From Moelleriella libera RCEF 2490 (taxonomy: Eukaryota > Ascomycota > Sordariomycetes > Hypocreales > Clavicipitaceae): a stretch of 64,000 bases of DNA. The position numbers and the translations under genes are program-made. Below the pieces are notes generated by a model. It saw only the letters and a program-made list of their open reading frames with translations. It was not told the origin of the DNA and searched no databases. Of this stretch, positions 34,552-46,273 are shown piece after piece (position 1 is the stretch's first letter; the number at the start of each line of letters is the position of its first letter). The stretch is taken from the NCBI GenBank assembly GCA_001636675.1, contig AZGY01000008.1:279555-343554 (forward strand), given 5' to 3'.

Positions 34552-36990
34552 ATGAACGAGGATCATATGGCGCCCAGGTAAGCCCACATTCACCACCAAC
34601 GGCTGGGCCATCTCCACTCTGCACTACTCTTTCACCGTTTTGCACTTCTGGGCTGACCTTGTAATTCTTTTTCTTCCTTTGCTTGCAAGCAGCTCTGGGA
34701 AGCCAAATGCTCAGCCGCCGACGCCTACATCTGCAACATTCCCGACGACTCCCTTGTTCGAGACACCGAGGCCTTTCCAAGGCCCTTTCGGCGATGCTGG
34801 GGGGTTGACACCTTGCTTTGCAGAAGAGTTCTCCGTCTTCAGCAACGCCCCTCCTGACACCCAAGACTCGTTTGCAAGCTTTCTTGCGAATCCACATGCA
34901 AGCTCTTCGCTTGGCCACAATTCGCTGGCACCTGCCGGTGGAATCCCAGCTGGTGTCGTAGCCCACGCATATCAAATTTCGCCGTCCAACTTCCACGGTT
35001 TCTCCATCCCACCAGTGGCCCCGGCCCATCGACTGCCCTCTTCCCCAGACCCTTCGTGCGTCCAGCACAACACTGCAGCAACGAGCCAAGCGTTTCCCTT
35101 GAGCCCCAACTTGACCGAGACCTCTGCCACTTCGTCGGGGAAGACACAACGAGACCGCATTGCGGAACTCGGTGCGACGCAGGAAATATCTCCGCCCCTG
35201 ACGGTCCGCAAGGGGAAGCGCAAGCTTGCCCCGAAGCACACCATGCCGCATGACCACGAACCTGCAATCTCGGACCTGCACGATCCTCTGCAGCAAGACA
35301 TGATGGTCTTTCTAGGGGATTACAACAACATTTTTGACTACCCAATGTCCACTCCCGTTGTGGCCCAGCCAAACTTGTGGGATCATCCCCTGCCGATGGA
35401 CCTGGGTGTTATGGCCGCGCCAGAACAGAACCATTTTCAGCTACCGCCATCCTCAACTCACCGTCACTCAGGTTCTTTCGATTGGAACAGCGAAACTCAA
35501 CTTTTCCAGAATGTCAACACCCCTCCATCAAACCAAGAGAACATTCAGCCGACGACAATGACTGGAGCACCCGCCCCGAAGCTGCTCATGTCTGACGCCG
35601 TCCGTGGCAGCAATGTTGACGCGTCAATGAGAATACCCTCTTCGCTTCCCAGCGATGATCCGTTCATCACGGGCGGAGACGCAGTTGACCCTGGGCTGCT
35701 GTGCAGTCGTCCGCAAAGCGCGGCCACGGACGCTGGGCATGGAGGTGCTATCCGTCCTGGCTCCGCCGGAGTTTCGGCGCTCGAGGCGGACAAGGCCCAA
35801 GGTAGCAAGACGCGTGGACCAAGCGGCAAGAAAAGGACCAGAAAGACCACCAAGGGCCCGGAGCGGTCGAGCCCCTGCCTCCCGCACAAGGCATCGAAAA
35901 GGCCCGCGCTTGGCCGAAGCGCCAGCGACAGCCGGGCGAGCAGACCACGTGGAAGGAACTTGCTTCCTAGTCTGGCCCCTGCGAGCAACCCGGCCCACGG
36001 CACTGGTAACGCAGCAAGCGCCGCGGCGTCTCGCTTATCAGGCAGGACATCACCTTTGAGAAGCCAGCAGCGACTGTCCAGCTTGACTCGGGTACCGGAG
36101 AAAACCCCCCGCTTCCACCCGCAAGCGTCAGTGGAACTGACGGTTGATGCTTTCGGGCGAGCGCATGCCAAGACTACGCTGCCGAGGGGTGGCACGCTTG
36201 CTCGCAGCCAGAGCTCGCAGGACATGTCGAGAAATCGCGATTGGTCGATGGCTGATGCCGATGACTCTGATGATACAGACTACGAGCCCATCATTATTCC
36301 AAGCCGTCAAACGTCATTCACGGCATCTTTTGCTCTTCGGGACCCTTGCGAGCCAGTTGGCTCGATATTTCACTCGTCCGGGCAAGATCAGGCGGCCAGA
36401 AGCAGCAGTGGCTCCATCAACGGGGGAGAAAGTGATGCAGAGACGGTGATGGCTCATGAAAGGTCCGGGGATAATGGTGATGCCGCCAGCGAGATACGCA
36501 AAGTAATGAGTTACAGGAGGCGAGGATTGCTTCAGCAGCGAGACGGCAGAACGCAGCGCTTTCTCAGCATCAATCCTTGCAATTTTCCAGGTGGAATCAT
36601 CTCGCCTACCAGCCTGACGGATTCCAGCTTTGGAACGGATGTGTGCAGCGTTCGGTGCTATTGCAACAATGGCAGCTATGATGAATCAGAGGGCTGCATG
36701 GTCAAATGGTGGGTGCCTGCTCGTTCCCGCCCCTGTTCTTTTCTCCCTCTTTTCCTTGGCGCTGGCTGACTGATGGACTTTGGTGAAGTGGAATGTGCGA
36801 AATGTGGCTACACGGCAGGTGCACCGGCATAACAAGACGCACCATGAAGGACGTATATATCTGCAAGTTTTGCGTACATACACCAGACGTGGTGCGAAGA
36901 CGCATCACGGCGAGCGATCGAGAAAATGCTTTGGGGATTGCCACGGTCGTTTCGCCCTTGGCGGCCAAGGCAATCAGATCATTTCGATGA
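34552..36990 (+). CDS. PHD-finger protein, likely chromatin reader
   Basis: Predicted 747-residue nuclear protein in three exons: 34552-34577, 34693-36708 and 36789-36990. The first coding exon is only 26 nt (MNEDHMAP plus two bases); the third starts inside the zinc finger. Splicing TG to T at the second junction restores a Cys. The C-terminal PHD finger is complete C4HC3: C664-x-C666, C681-x2-C684, H689-x2-C692 and C706-x2-C709, with W687 before the His as in methyl-lysine readers. The region before it is Ser/Thr/Pro-rich and disordered, with basic patches such as KKRTRKTTKG near 405 and a DDSDDTDYEPIIIPSRQTSF box near 570, which I associate with a conserved family of filamentous fungi. Histone-tail binding is an inference from the domain; the complex it joins is unknown. 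Confidence 0.85.
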
Positions 36991-37302
36991 AGGGGGTGAT
37001 GCAGTCAAGACGAATCTGCGTATAATCTCATGAGGAGTTATGCCACGCGGACATGGCAGTGATGACGCCTGCCCTTGCGAGAAACTATTGTTCCGATTCT
37101 GATGACGGATGAGGTATTGTCTTTTATAGTAATGACGTGTGGTCAGGGAACGGGAGGCGTTTTTACGGACCTGCCGATGCAGAATCCATGTCGGTCTGCA
37201 TACGATGAAAAAAATGGGCGCTGATGCGAGAGAGCAGGGCTCTGGCCGTGTCAGGAAAAAGTGTAGCAATCAGTCAGCCTGGAAGGACGGGACAATGTGG
37301 GA

Positions 37303-37304
37303 TG

Positions 37305-37336
<32 letters not shown>

Positions 37337-37338
37337 CC
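37303..37338. repeat. (TGCC)9 microsatellite
   Basis: Nine perfect TGCC units downstream of the PHD-finger gene. Confidence 0.95.
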
Positions 37339-37673
37339 CGGGCGTGTCAGCCATGCGCTCTTTTCGGTTTATGGACGCGGCACATGTAGGCATGGATAGG
37401 GTTGCTTCTAATGGATATCTCGGCCGGAGACGAGGCAGGCTCGGAGCAGCCATGTCGATCTGTTTTGTTTCTTTTTTGGCCGTCGCGCGGCGATGTCCGG
37501 ACTTGGTCGTGAACGACGACTGATGATGGCGAATAGCTACAGCAGCGACGGCAGCAGCAGCGGCGGCGAGCACACGGCGCACAGTTTCTTTTCCTTTTTT
37601 CATTTTCATTTTTTCGTCTTTACTGACACAGGCATGCTCTGACCATGGCAACACAGGGCATTCGCTCGTTCTT

Positions 37674-37675
<2 letters not shown>

Positions 37676-37704
<29 letters not shown>
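37676..37704. repeat. T29 homopolymer
   Basis: Twenty-nine consecutive T, the longest homopolymer in the window. The exact length is prone to sequencing error. Confidence 0.9.
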
Positions 37705-38419
37705 CCGGCGGGGGAATACGGACTTGTCTACACACCTGCCCTGTCTGTCTGTGAATACAAAGGGGGCCTAATTTTTCTTCTTCTTCTTCCTCCTCTTCTG
37801 GGCTTTTGGCCCTCGCTTGTGCCGCCAAAGCGAATGTGATAGTCGTAGTGTTAGTGTTAGCTAGGTTTTAGATTACAAACATGGCTCTTCTTGACGGCCC
37901 ATCTGTTGATTTGTGGGAGCGAGCTGGCTTCCCTGCCTCCTTTTGTTTTTCCCCCTGTGTTGCTTGGTCCTTGGCTGTGTGGGTGAAACGAGGACCGCGT
38001 TTAGTGCTGTAGATTGAGGTTGATTGTTTCGCTTTGGCTCCATCGGGGAGGGGAGAGCGAGCTGCCTCTTCTCCCGTCCCCTGCTCCTCCTCATGATTCG
38101 GTACTGGCGAGCTCCAGGATACGTGATACCAAATTGCAGGTTTCGTGAACCTCTACCACCAACTCCTTCTCAAGTTCCTCCTCTCCTCCCTCCTCCCTCT
38201 AATCTTTATTGTCTGAGCTATTAGTACAAGAGCCATGGTTTTTTTTTTTTTTTTTCCGCTTGTTCGTCAAGCTTTATCAACTCCAGCTCTACTAGGGGAA
38301 AGTAAAGTAGTTCTTCTATGCGCCCTCTCCCTTGCTCCCCTTTCTTCTTTTCTCACATGCGCTGTCGGGGCAAGGGTTGCGTTTGTACCCTTTCTTGGTC
38401 AGGTCTGGCAGTCAGTCAA

Positions 38420-38448
38420 GTCGGTCAGTCGGTCAGTCGGTCAGTCGG
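38420..38448. repeat. GTCGGTCA short tandem repeat
   Basis: About 3.5 copies of an 8-bp unit, preceded by two looser copies (CAGTCAGTCAAG). Confidence 0.8.
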
Positions 38449-38552
38449 CTGACTGGCGGTCTGCCAATAGTGTTTGACACTCATGCCCACGTCTTCTGGC
38501 AGGAAGCAAGGGTGCAGGAACCCATCTCTCCCATGGCCCGTTCCCTTCCACG

Positions 38553-38781
38553 CAGAAAGAAAGAAACCAGAAAGAAAGAAAGAAAGAAAGAAAGGAAGAC
38601 AGAAACACAGAAACACAGAAACACAGAAACACAGAAACACAGAAACACAGAAACACAGAAACACAGAAACACAGAAACACAGAAACACAGAAACACAGAA
38701 AAGAAAGAAAGAAAGAAAGGAAGACAGAAACACAGAAACACAGAAACACAGAAAGGAAGAAAGAAAGAGAGAGAGAGAGAG
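38553..38781. repeat. Composite GAAA / AGAAACAC minisatellite
   Basis: A GAAA tract leads into GGAAGAC and then about 12.5 perfect copies of AGAAACAC (38601-38700). The same order, GAAA tract then GGAAGAC then about 3.5 AGAAACAC copies (38725-38753), follows, and the block ends in GGAAGAAAGA and a GA tract. Both halves share the same junction, so a whole composite unit was duplicated. All frames are open and give Glu-Thr-Gln-Lys-His-Arg-Asn repeats. Confidence 0.95.
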
Positions 38782-39262
38782 GCGAGTAACTCACTTTTCG
38801 GGGTTGAACCCATGTGTTCAGGCTTCTCTTCTTAGTCCCCAGTCCTGTTTCGGGGCATGGACTTGCTTCGCAAGCAAGTCACTTACCACATGAGTTGATC
38901 TCACCCGTGTATTCATAGACAAGGAGAAGGAGGAGACTTTCGGCGGGTTCAAAAGGGGGGAGGGCTGGAATGGGGAAACAGTGATGGTGATGCAGACTTT
39001 TTTCAGGTTTCGATGCCTCCTGCCGCGTCCTGGTCCCCCTCCCTCTCTGCTGCCTCATCTCTAGATGCGAGTTCGTAACCCGGAGAGTCGGCGTAGCAGC
39101 CTCCAAGCACAACAACGATGGGTGGACCCAAACCGCCAAACAGAGATTGGACAAATCACTGGAAATAGAAGTGTGCATGAAACAAGACTGCATTTCCTTG
39201 ACTTGTCAATGAGCATGGTTATTTGTGTAACCTTGCCAGTATTGCAGGGTAAGTGCGGCCCG

Positions 39263-39285
39263 CCACCACCACCACCACCACCACC
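39263..39285. repeat. CCA triplet repeat
   Basis: Seven to eight CCA units in the convergent region. Confidence 0.8.
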
Positions 39286-39728
39286 GGCACACACCATAGT
39301 CCCGGCCCCTGATCCTCGTCCTCCTTTCAGACATACATGATCCCTTAACAACACGAAGCACCATTCACTCTTCACACCAAAAGACCAACAGCCGCAGTGA
39401 CAAGGCAAGAAGGAAGGACCAGGCACGATTCACATACCAATACCAGCTCGGCCGCGGCACCCGAGCCCATCACCTACTTGCTGCGTAAATCCTCACATCT
39501 TCGCACTCTCCGTCGTCCGTTGGTTGTTCCCCTTCTTGCCTTTCAACAGTAAAGTGAAGCTTGTGTCTGCTTTTTTCTTCTTTTGCTGTTCTTTCCTTGA
39601 CTAAAAGGGGTTTGATTTCTCATCTTTTTTTCTTGCCGTCCGCCTCACTTGCCATTTACCCACTTCTCCCAATGCCCCCTCTCTCGTAAAAAACAAATTT
39701 TTCCTCGCAAGAGATACACATAGATACA

Positions 39729-39729
<1 letters not shown>

Positions 39730-39760
<31 letters not shown>
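39730..39760. repeat. (CA)15 microsatellite
   Basis: About fifteen CA units, 290 nt beyond the 3' end of the STM1-like gene. Confidence 0.9.
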
Positions 39761-39761
<1 letters not shown>

Positions 39762-40045
39762 GCGCGCGCACACGCAAGCACACGTTTTGACCAGACTCTG
39801 CTCTGCTTCATTTTCCTTCAAGACGTTGTATGGGGAGACCTTTTCCTGATTCGGGGGGCCTTTCCGCCAAGACCTGCACCCTGTGCAACGGAAAGATCAG
39901 ACTCCCTCGGAGTCTTCAGGTACATCCTCCCAGAACAACACATACAACGCCGTGGTGGGGTATCTCGGCGCACACATGTCAGGAAATATCAAAAGTACCA
40001 CAATTCGAGAGGCCCCTTCGACGCCGTCCTTCCAAAGAGGCGGGT

Positions 40046-41645
40046 TTATTTGCTGCCGAGGCTCGGGAAGGCAGACTCGTCCTTGGTGTTGATGGACGCG
40101 GCACCGCCACGACCACCACGGAAGCTGCCTCCGCGGCCACGATCGCTGCCGCCACGCTCACCGCCACGTTCACCGCCGCCACGCCCGCCGCGACCGCCGC
40201 GACCTCCGCGGCCACCACCGCGAGTGCGCTCGGGTTCGACGAAGCGAGGGTCAAAGTCGAGCGTCTGCTTCACCTTGCGCTCGCGCTCGCGCTGCTTCTT
40301 GCCCTGGCTGCCCGAGATGAAGTCCTCGTCGTCGGCCTTCTCGATCGGCTTGGCATTCGCCCACTTCTTGTCGAGTTTGCTACCCTCGTTAGGTCCGCGG
40401 GGCTTGAAATCCTCGCCCAGAGCCAGCTTCTTCTCGGCGAGCTGGGCAAGATAGTCAGTGAAGGAGACGCTCTTGTCCTCGGGCTCAGCAGGTTCCTCGC
40501 CGGCGGCGTCTTCAACGAGCGCCTCTTTCTTCTCGGCCTGAGCAATCGCTTCACCGGCCTGCTCGTCATTCAGTTCGGCCTCGCCCTCGGTGGCGCCCCA
40601 TGACTGAGCACTCTGCTTCTCGGAGCCACTTTGATTCCATGTCAATTGCGTTGCAGTGATGGGATCAGGGGCAAAACAGCCGGGTAGTCACGTACGCATG
40701 GCCGCCAGAGCGGGTAGTGTGACGATCATCATTCTCGCGCGGACGACGAGATCCACGGCCTGGACAATCTACCTGTCAGCCTGACCAGATTCCACCACGG
40801 GCCCAGCGACGACGCGATGTCGCCGTGAGCTCGCCGGAAGTCAATGGATTCATCACTCACTCCCACGAACACGCGCACCGTAGCCACCGCGCGGGCCGTC
40901 CCTAGGAGCCTCGTCGGTGGAGCGGGCGTGATTACGGTCGCTACCGGCACCACGGTCGCGAAAAGCTGGCGGTGACGAGGTTAATCATCGTCCAGACAAA
41001 AAAGGCCAACGCGATCGAGCAGCCTGGGAAGCCAACGTACCTCCCTCATTGCCACGTGGCCCTGCGCGACGATTGCCAGTGCCGCGAGTGGGAGCAGCGG
41101 GAGCCTGAGGCTCGACGTTGCGCTTAGTGGTGCGTGGGAGAGCCTTGTCGACGGTCTTAACGGGAGCAACAGGCTTTTCCTCACCATCGGAGTCGTTGCC
41201 TGTGTTCGTAGTACTCAGTCAGCTCGCAGCTCGTGAAACTTGCGCTTGGCGGCTGTGGGAGGGCGAGAATCATCATTTCGTCCCCATCGACAGTTTGCAA
41301 TCGTTGGACGGATAGATGGCGGGCGGGTGAATCGTACCGAGGAAGGCGAATCGGTTCTAGCTCAGAAAATTAGTCACGATACAGCCCGCTGAGTAGCAGA
41401 TCCACGGCAAAGGACCATCGCCGGGCATTTGACGGCAAGTCTGGTTGGGTGCGTTCCGAAAGCTCCAAGCTGAAATGTCTGCCCAACGGCACGCACAATC
41501 ATGTGCCCCAGAGTCCGACACTGGCTTTTTCGTACATCCAGGGCGCCTCTCATGATGGCAATTGCTCTCAGGTGGCCATGGAGGACGAGCTCGGGGAGAT
41601 GGAGGCGTCGCGGGGAGAGCATACCTGGGAAGCGACCTGGGACAT
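40046..41645 (-). CDS. STM1/HABP4-family RGG RNA- and ribosome-binding protein
   Basis: Predicted 316-residue cytoplasmic protein related to yeast Stm1 and animal SERBP1/HABP4, which bind ribosomes and mRNA and stabilise idle 80S particles. Six exons: 41645-41625, 41356-41338, 41199-41041, 40965-40861, 40759-40696 and 40628-40046. Exon 1 encodes only MSQVASQ and exon 2 is 19 nt; together they give MSQVASQNRFAFLGNDSDGE, which fits the family start. Exons 3-5 encode a basic, Arg/Gly-rich segment; exon 6 holds the HABP4-like region with the SFTDYLAQLAEKK helix and DFDPRFVEPERTR, then a C-terminal RGG box with about nine GGR/RGG repeats and the end SAFPSLGSK. All junctions keep frame. Donors are GTATGC, GTACGA, GTACGT, GTGAGT and GTACGT; the last acceptor (AAAG) is weak. 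Confidence 0.9.
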
Positions 41646-42422
41646 CTTGATGGCCTTGTGTGAAATGGCTACGCTGCAGTTGTCGGTGTCGGCGGTCTGG
41701 TGCTACTTGTGAGGGAGGGGGGAGGAGAGCCTAAGATCGCATGACCTCGAGGACGATTGAACACACAAAAAGAATATCTGGTTTGAGGGTGGGCGAGGCA
41801 CCGACGAGAAGAAGTCAGCCAGTCGTGCGTAGTGATGGCAACGGGAAGAAACTGCACGATCGGCCGTGGCGGGCATACGTACGTGGTGCTCCTCCTGACT
41901 GCGCTCTGCTGCTGCTTGCTTTCGCAAGTTGCTCCATGCTATGCCCAATTCCTTAGGTACCCACCCCCCGGCCAGGCAAAAAGTTCTCTTCTGCTGGCCC
42001 TGGCCCACCTTTTCGCTTAATTCCGTTATTTTTGCTGGTGCACTCCTGTTAGGGCTCCATGCAAGGTGCTGTTAGCAGCCGCCGGCCCTGAGCACCGCCC
42101 GCACTAACGGCACAGAAACCGCGCAGCACGACCCTGTGGGCCACACTGGAAGGAAATGCATGTGGAGCCGACAGAATGAAGCTTGGCCATGGTTTCTCTG
42201 CGGCCGCTTGCAGCACCGCCTGCCTGCAAGGGTTCTCGGCGACATCTGACGTGCTTTCGTCACAGCACTGTATATGCTTCTTGTGCCTGGCTCTGGCTCG
42301 CTTCCCTCTTAGAAACTCTTGCTACTGGACGCTATGCTGAGCCACCGTCATGCTTGCCGCGCCCAGCCCAGCCCGGTCCTCTGGGAGACATGCATGGTAT
42401 GGAGTACATCATTGATCACCGT
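41646..42422. other. Upstream region of the STM1-like gene
   Basis: Between two minus-strand genes: promoter and leader of the STM1-like gene and the 3' UTR of the Cys-rich gene. No gene seen. Confidence 0.6.
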
Positions 42423-43518
42423 TCAACGTCTTCCACATTCGGAACCATTCGTCGGCCGGGTCTCTGATAGAGGGCCCATGTGGTGCCGTCCTGCCTGAGC
42501 GCGACGAGACTCCCCGCACGGCCCTGAATGAGGTCGCAATCTGGCTCGTCGATGCTGCTCCGCGTCGTGGGCTGCTGCTGTGTAATTTCTGGGGCTGTAT
42601 CTTGACTCGGATTCGCGAAAGGCAGCGCGGCGCGGACCAAACGTTTTGATGCCGACAGCATGAGCAATATCTGATGCTTGCCCCGGCGGCTGCTTGACCG
42701 CCTTCTCCCACTTCAGGCAGGCCCGCGCCTCATCGGCGAGAACACTGATTCGCTTTTCTTGGTGATCTCTCCCGACTGGCCGTGACCAATGGCAGTCTCG
42801 TTGCAGGGAAAGGTGCTCGACTTGAAAAGGGAATGGTTTCAGTGGGCGAGGTTGAAACGAGCATCCGTGGACAGGGTCGTTGATGTTCACCCAGAAGTTG
42901 CCGTCGCCCTCTGTTCTCCCAGTGCCTTCCATTCCCTTTGCGTCCGGAAACGCTGTGCCCTGTATCTCGCAGAGTCAGCAAACAGCCGGCCATCCCCTTC
43001 CCTTTCCCTCCCATCATCTTTGGACGTAGCCATCGTACCTCTTCGCCAGCAGAACCCCACGGAGCTGGCTTGGTCTTGCCAACCCATCGCCGACTGGTCA
43101 AACCCCCGTCGGCTGCATTGATCCTCCTCAGGCCCATCCGAATTACATCCTCCTCGTTGAGCTCGTCGGCTCGGCACTCCGCGAAGCAGTTGAAGCATAG
43201 TGGTGGCTCCGACACCTCGATTCTTCCTTGACACGGGCCCGTGTCTCCCTCACCTGCAAGATGCCGCTCACCAGTGCACAGCTTTCCATTTCCATAGAAC
43301 AAGCAGCCGTAGCACGTCCAATGCCAGAAGCACCAGCCAAAACTCACGCAATCTGATTCTCGCATGATCATCTCACTACAGACCCAGCATATCGAAAGAT
43401 CGAGAATCGTGGTATAGCAGCCGATGCAACATAATCGTGCCGATGATCCAATGACGCAGGGTCTTTGCGTCGACAGCCGGTAGCAGAACGTGCAGGTGAA
43501 GGGCTCCGAATCGCACAT
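42423..43518 (-). CDS. Cys-rich LIM/RING-like zinc-binding protein
   Basis: Two exons, 43518-43039 and 42959-42423, joined in phase 0 across a 79-nt intron (donor GTACGA, branch GCTGAC, acceptor TACAG); 338 residues. The N-terminus has paired cysteines in LIM/RING spacing: C9-x2-C12, C32-x2-C35, then CWVC, a Cys/His cluster with WCFWHWTCYGC, and CFNCFAEC. The part after the intron (VNINDPVHGCSF, PRPLKPFPF) matches a block I associate with an uncharacterised LIM-like family of filamentous fungi. The last 130 residues are less convincing: a second frame is also open across 42667-42416 and reads a more family-like Ser/Thr/Pro text ending MVPNVEDVER, so an unseen intron or a frameshift may change the C-terminus. 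The function is unknown. Confidence 0.7.
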
Positions 43519-44075
43519 GTCCGACTGTGATGCGGATATTGGGGGGAAAAAGCTTCACAACAACCTCCGACAAAGCATGCTGGTTAGGGGCTACTCGTTT
43601 ATCGATATTGCCAATACTGTCGTCGGGCCTACAAGGAAGCTCTAAAAGGTGGTGATGAGACTGGACATCGATAGATCCCCCAACCAAGGAGTTGAGGTTC
43701 TGAGAAGCCTCTGCGTGCCTTCCGTTTGGGGACTTGCACTATAGCGGATGAACGAGGAAGGAGTGATGGCCGGCTTTCCCAGCTCGAGGCCGACGTGGTG
43801 CTTGGTGAAACCTATTCTTACACTACTGACTGGCAAAAATCCTACACATAAACTGCACGCTTTTTGCATCAACGCCGTGATCCGCTCTGTTTACGCCGAC
43901 AGATTAAGCCACTCCCGTTGGCATGAATCCAGATTGACCGTAGAAATCAAACACTAATTCTCGCCAATTCTCACGCCTCGCCTAGAGGAGCACTCGAGCC
44001 GAGCAGCTCATAAGATATGTTTATCTTTGCTGATAGTATGAACAAAACTCTCCGCCGTGCATTTTGACCGCACTC
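43519..44075. other. Spacer between two minus-strand genes
   Basis: About 560 nt with the upstream region of the Cys-rich gene and the 3' end of the next one. No gene seen. Confidence 0.55.
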
Positions 44076-46273
44076 TCAGGCACGACGTTTCGGTTTGGCA
44101 AGCATATTCAGGCGACTCATACTTAGCCCCGGGGTCTTTTTCGCAGGGGTTGCGTGGGGTTTCTTGCTGAGAGTGCGCCCAGGGCTGGCCCAAGGCGCTC
44201 GACTGCTTGCCGTCTTGACTGATGTTCGGCCTGATCGGTCTGACTTCGTAGCGCCTGTCACAGCAGGCTTGACCAGTCTGGGGGCCAGAAGCTCTTGGCC
44301 TTCTGGCACACTCTCGTTCTTTCGCTTTTTGGCGGCGCGGCTGTCATCAAAATCGTCCGAGTCAGATTCAGCTCGATGACGCTTTTTGTTTTGCATGCCA
44401 TGCGCTGTCCCACGGAAGGTTTTGATAGAATGCGGCGGTTTGTTCTCCTTATCCGGATGGGAGCTTGGCGCTTCCGGGGCTGGGAAGCCTCCTGGCATAC
44501 TACCAGAAAGCGTGGGAAGTCCAACTTGTCTGACACTGGATTGGCCGACGGACGATCCGAATCCCGAGGGGGAGGCGCGCCCAAATTTGATGGTATGGTC
44601 GCTTCGAAATGTGAACGTGCCCGGCATCAAGACAGAGAGGGGGGTGGCCTGACGAGGTCGGGAATCGATCAAATGTCTGAGGGGCGAAAGATCTGGATAC
44701 AACGAGGGGGCCGCGGTGGACTCGGCGAAATCTTCATCGACAGCCGAATCTTGGGTTTCGAGGGCCTTGAGAGCTGGCCGCAGCTTGATGTTACCAGTCC
44801 TCTGTGGAGACGGGGAATTTTGCGACTTTGCGGCAGTCACTACATCCGGGGTGAACATCACACGCTTGGTCAGCTTGCGACGAGGTGTAGTCAGTGGTAC
44901 GGGCGGCAGTTCCTTGGCAAGTCTAGATGCGCCAGGGGTCTGAGTGGCCTGCGGAGCTGGTATAGCGCTCATGCCGTCCTGCATAGCATCCTTGTTTCCC
45001 CGCAGGATAGACTTCATCTTGTTGAAGCTTTGGGGGCTGATAATGCGGCGCCTGATTCTTGCACCCTCAGTCGTGGCTGAGTCCGAGTTGGTGAACAAGG
45101 CAGATTTGGGCAACTTATTCAAAGTTGATTTTGTTGGCGACCCGACGAGTGACACGGTAGGTTTGGCCGCGGCCCGAGAACTAGGCGTGGACCTCGGAAC
45201 TGGTGTCTTCTTGGGGCTTGCCAGTCGCGCAAAGACGGACATGGCTCGAGATCCAGGCTTACTTGAGGCGACATCGTCTTCTTGGCGCTGCTTAGATCTT
45301 TTCGCAGTTGAAGTCGGCTTGTCCTTTGATTCCATTTCGGGGGTGACGTCCCCCTCTCGGGTTTTCGCCAGTTGCTGATTTGTATCGTGGTCAAGATTGG
45401 CGGCAGATGACTTGCGTTTCAGACCAGATCTGGGGTTCATGTTGGCAGGCTGACCTGCGATTGTCCCACCAAAAGGCTGACGAGGGCTGTCGTCTTCAAA
45501 GGTGGCTGCATAGGCATCTAACTTCGCTTTAGAAGGTGTGCGTTTCAGTGACTTGACCGGACTAAAACGACCCTCCTGTGCCCTCCAGGCCGAGGCGTGT
45601 CCTTGAATCGAGTCCATCTTCTTGAACTCAGCCATATGAGCCGCACTGAACCGTCCGACACGACCCTTGGGTCTCGCGAAGGTCCTGTCCGTAACATTTG
45701 CGCCGTCTTGTGCATCTCGTCGCGCCGCTATCTCAGCCTTGATCTTGGCAGCTTGGTCACGAATCTGATTCCACATTTGCTGAACGCCGTCGTTCGACCC
45801 TGATTCCGTGACTGCGCGAGAGACTTGGAACGTGAACTCAGAACCCGGAATAGACTTGACTTTCGAGGGTGTTGCATCCTGTCCCAAACTTGTCTGTCCG
45901 TCCTTGGGAACGTCCGAGAACCCTAGCCTGAGGGCGGATGAGGGTGCACCGGTGCTCGTGTGGTATCTACTCGGATACATTTCCGTATCGGGAGGCTTCA
46001 TTGCTGACGAGGCCGGCGTCGCCGGCTCCGGCAGCCGTGGCGACGGAGCGTGAACATTGCTGGCAACTTTGGAGGGCGTCTCGTGTTCCTCGACGACGGA
46101 TCGCAGCTCAGGAGTAGCCCTTCTCTACAGTCACGAATGTATGTTAGCCATCGTGTGTTTACCTGGCCCATGAGTTGCCGCTGTGGTCAATCGCATCAAT
46201 GCGTTCTGCCTACCTTAGAAGCGCTAGCATTTGCGCTGGCCAACCTGGCCGAACGTCGACGAGTCGGTGACAT
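44076..46273 (-). CDS. Basic, disordered, probably nuclear conserved protein
   Basis: Predicted 702 residues in two exons, 46273-46214 and 46124-44076, with an 89-nt intron (GTAGGC ... CTGTAG) in phase 0. The start MSPTRRRSARLASANASASK continues into RRATPELRSVVEEHETPSK. A conserved-looking segment follows with GSEFTFQVSRAVTESG, a helix rich in Lys/Ala/Glu (QIRDQAAKIKAEIAARRDAQ) and GRFSAAHMAEFKKMDSIQGH. The rest is Ser/Pro/Lys-rich with many SP and TP sites (potential CDK targets), basic clusters (KKRK) and a second conserved box FTFRSDHTIKFGRASPSGFG. The C-terminus is very basic. I recognise it as a filamentous-ascomycete family without a secure function. Chromatin or spindle association would fit the composition, but that is a guess. 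Confidence 0.75.

Larger units (their letters stand above)
36991..40045. other. Convergent intergenic region with many simple repeats
   Basis: 3 kb between the 3' ends of the PHD gene (plus) and the STM1-like gene (minus). It contains (TGCC)9, a 29-T run, a GTCGGTCA repeat, an AGAAACAC minisatellite and a CA tract. I see no gene; long open frames over the minisatellite are repeat artefacts. Confidence 0.65.

Noticed and set aside
35545..36225. 226-codon minus-strand open frame
   Set aside because: Antisense to the long exon of the PHD-finger gene; no motifs.
38601..38753. Regular short repeats that could suggest a CRISPR-like array
   Set aside because: Units are contiguous 8-mers with no spacers, and the genome is eukaryotic.
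38798..38822. Possible tRNA T-arm (GGGGTTGAACCC)
   Set aside because: No matching acceptor, D-arm or anticodon arm can be folded around it; a similar string near 23255 fails as well.
38332..38835. Open frames with Glu-Thr-Gln-Lys-His-Arg repeats on the plus strand and Phe/Leu/Cys/Val repeats on the minus strand
   Set aside because: All frames are open because the 8-bp minisatellite has no stops; no start context or flanking coding signal.
39830..40603. 257-codon plus-strand open frame with Ala/Thr repeats
   Set aside because: Mirror of the RGG box and HABP4-like exon of the STM1-like gene.
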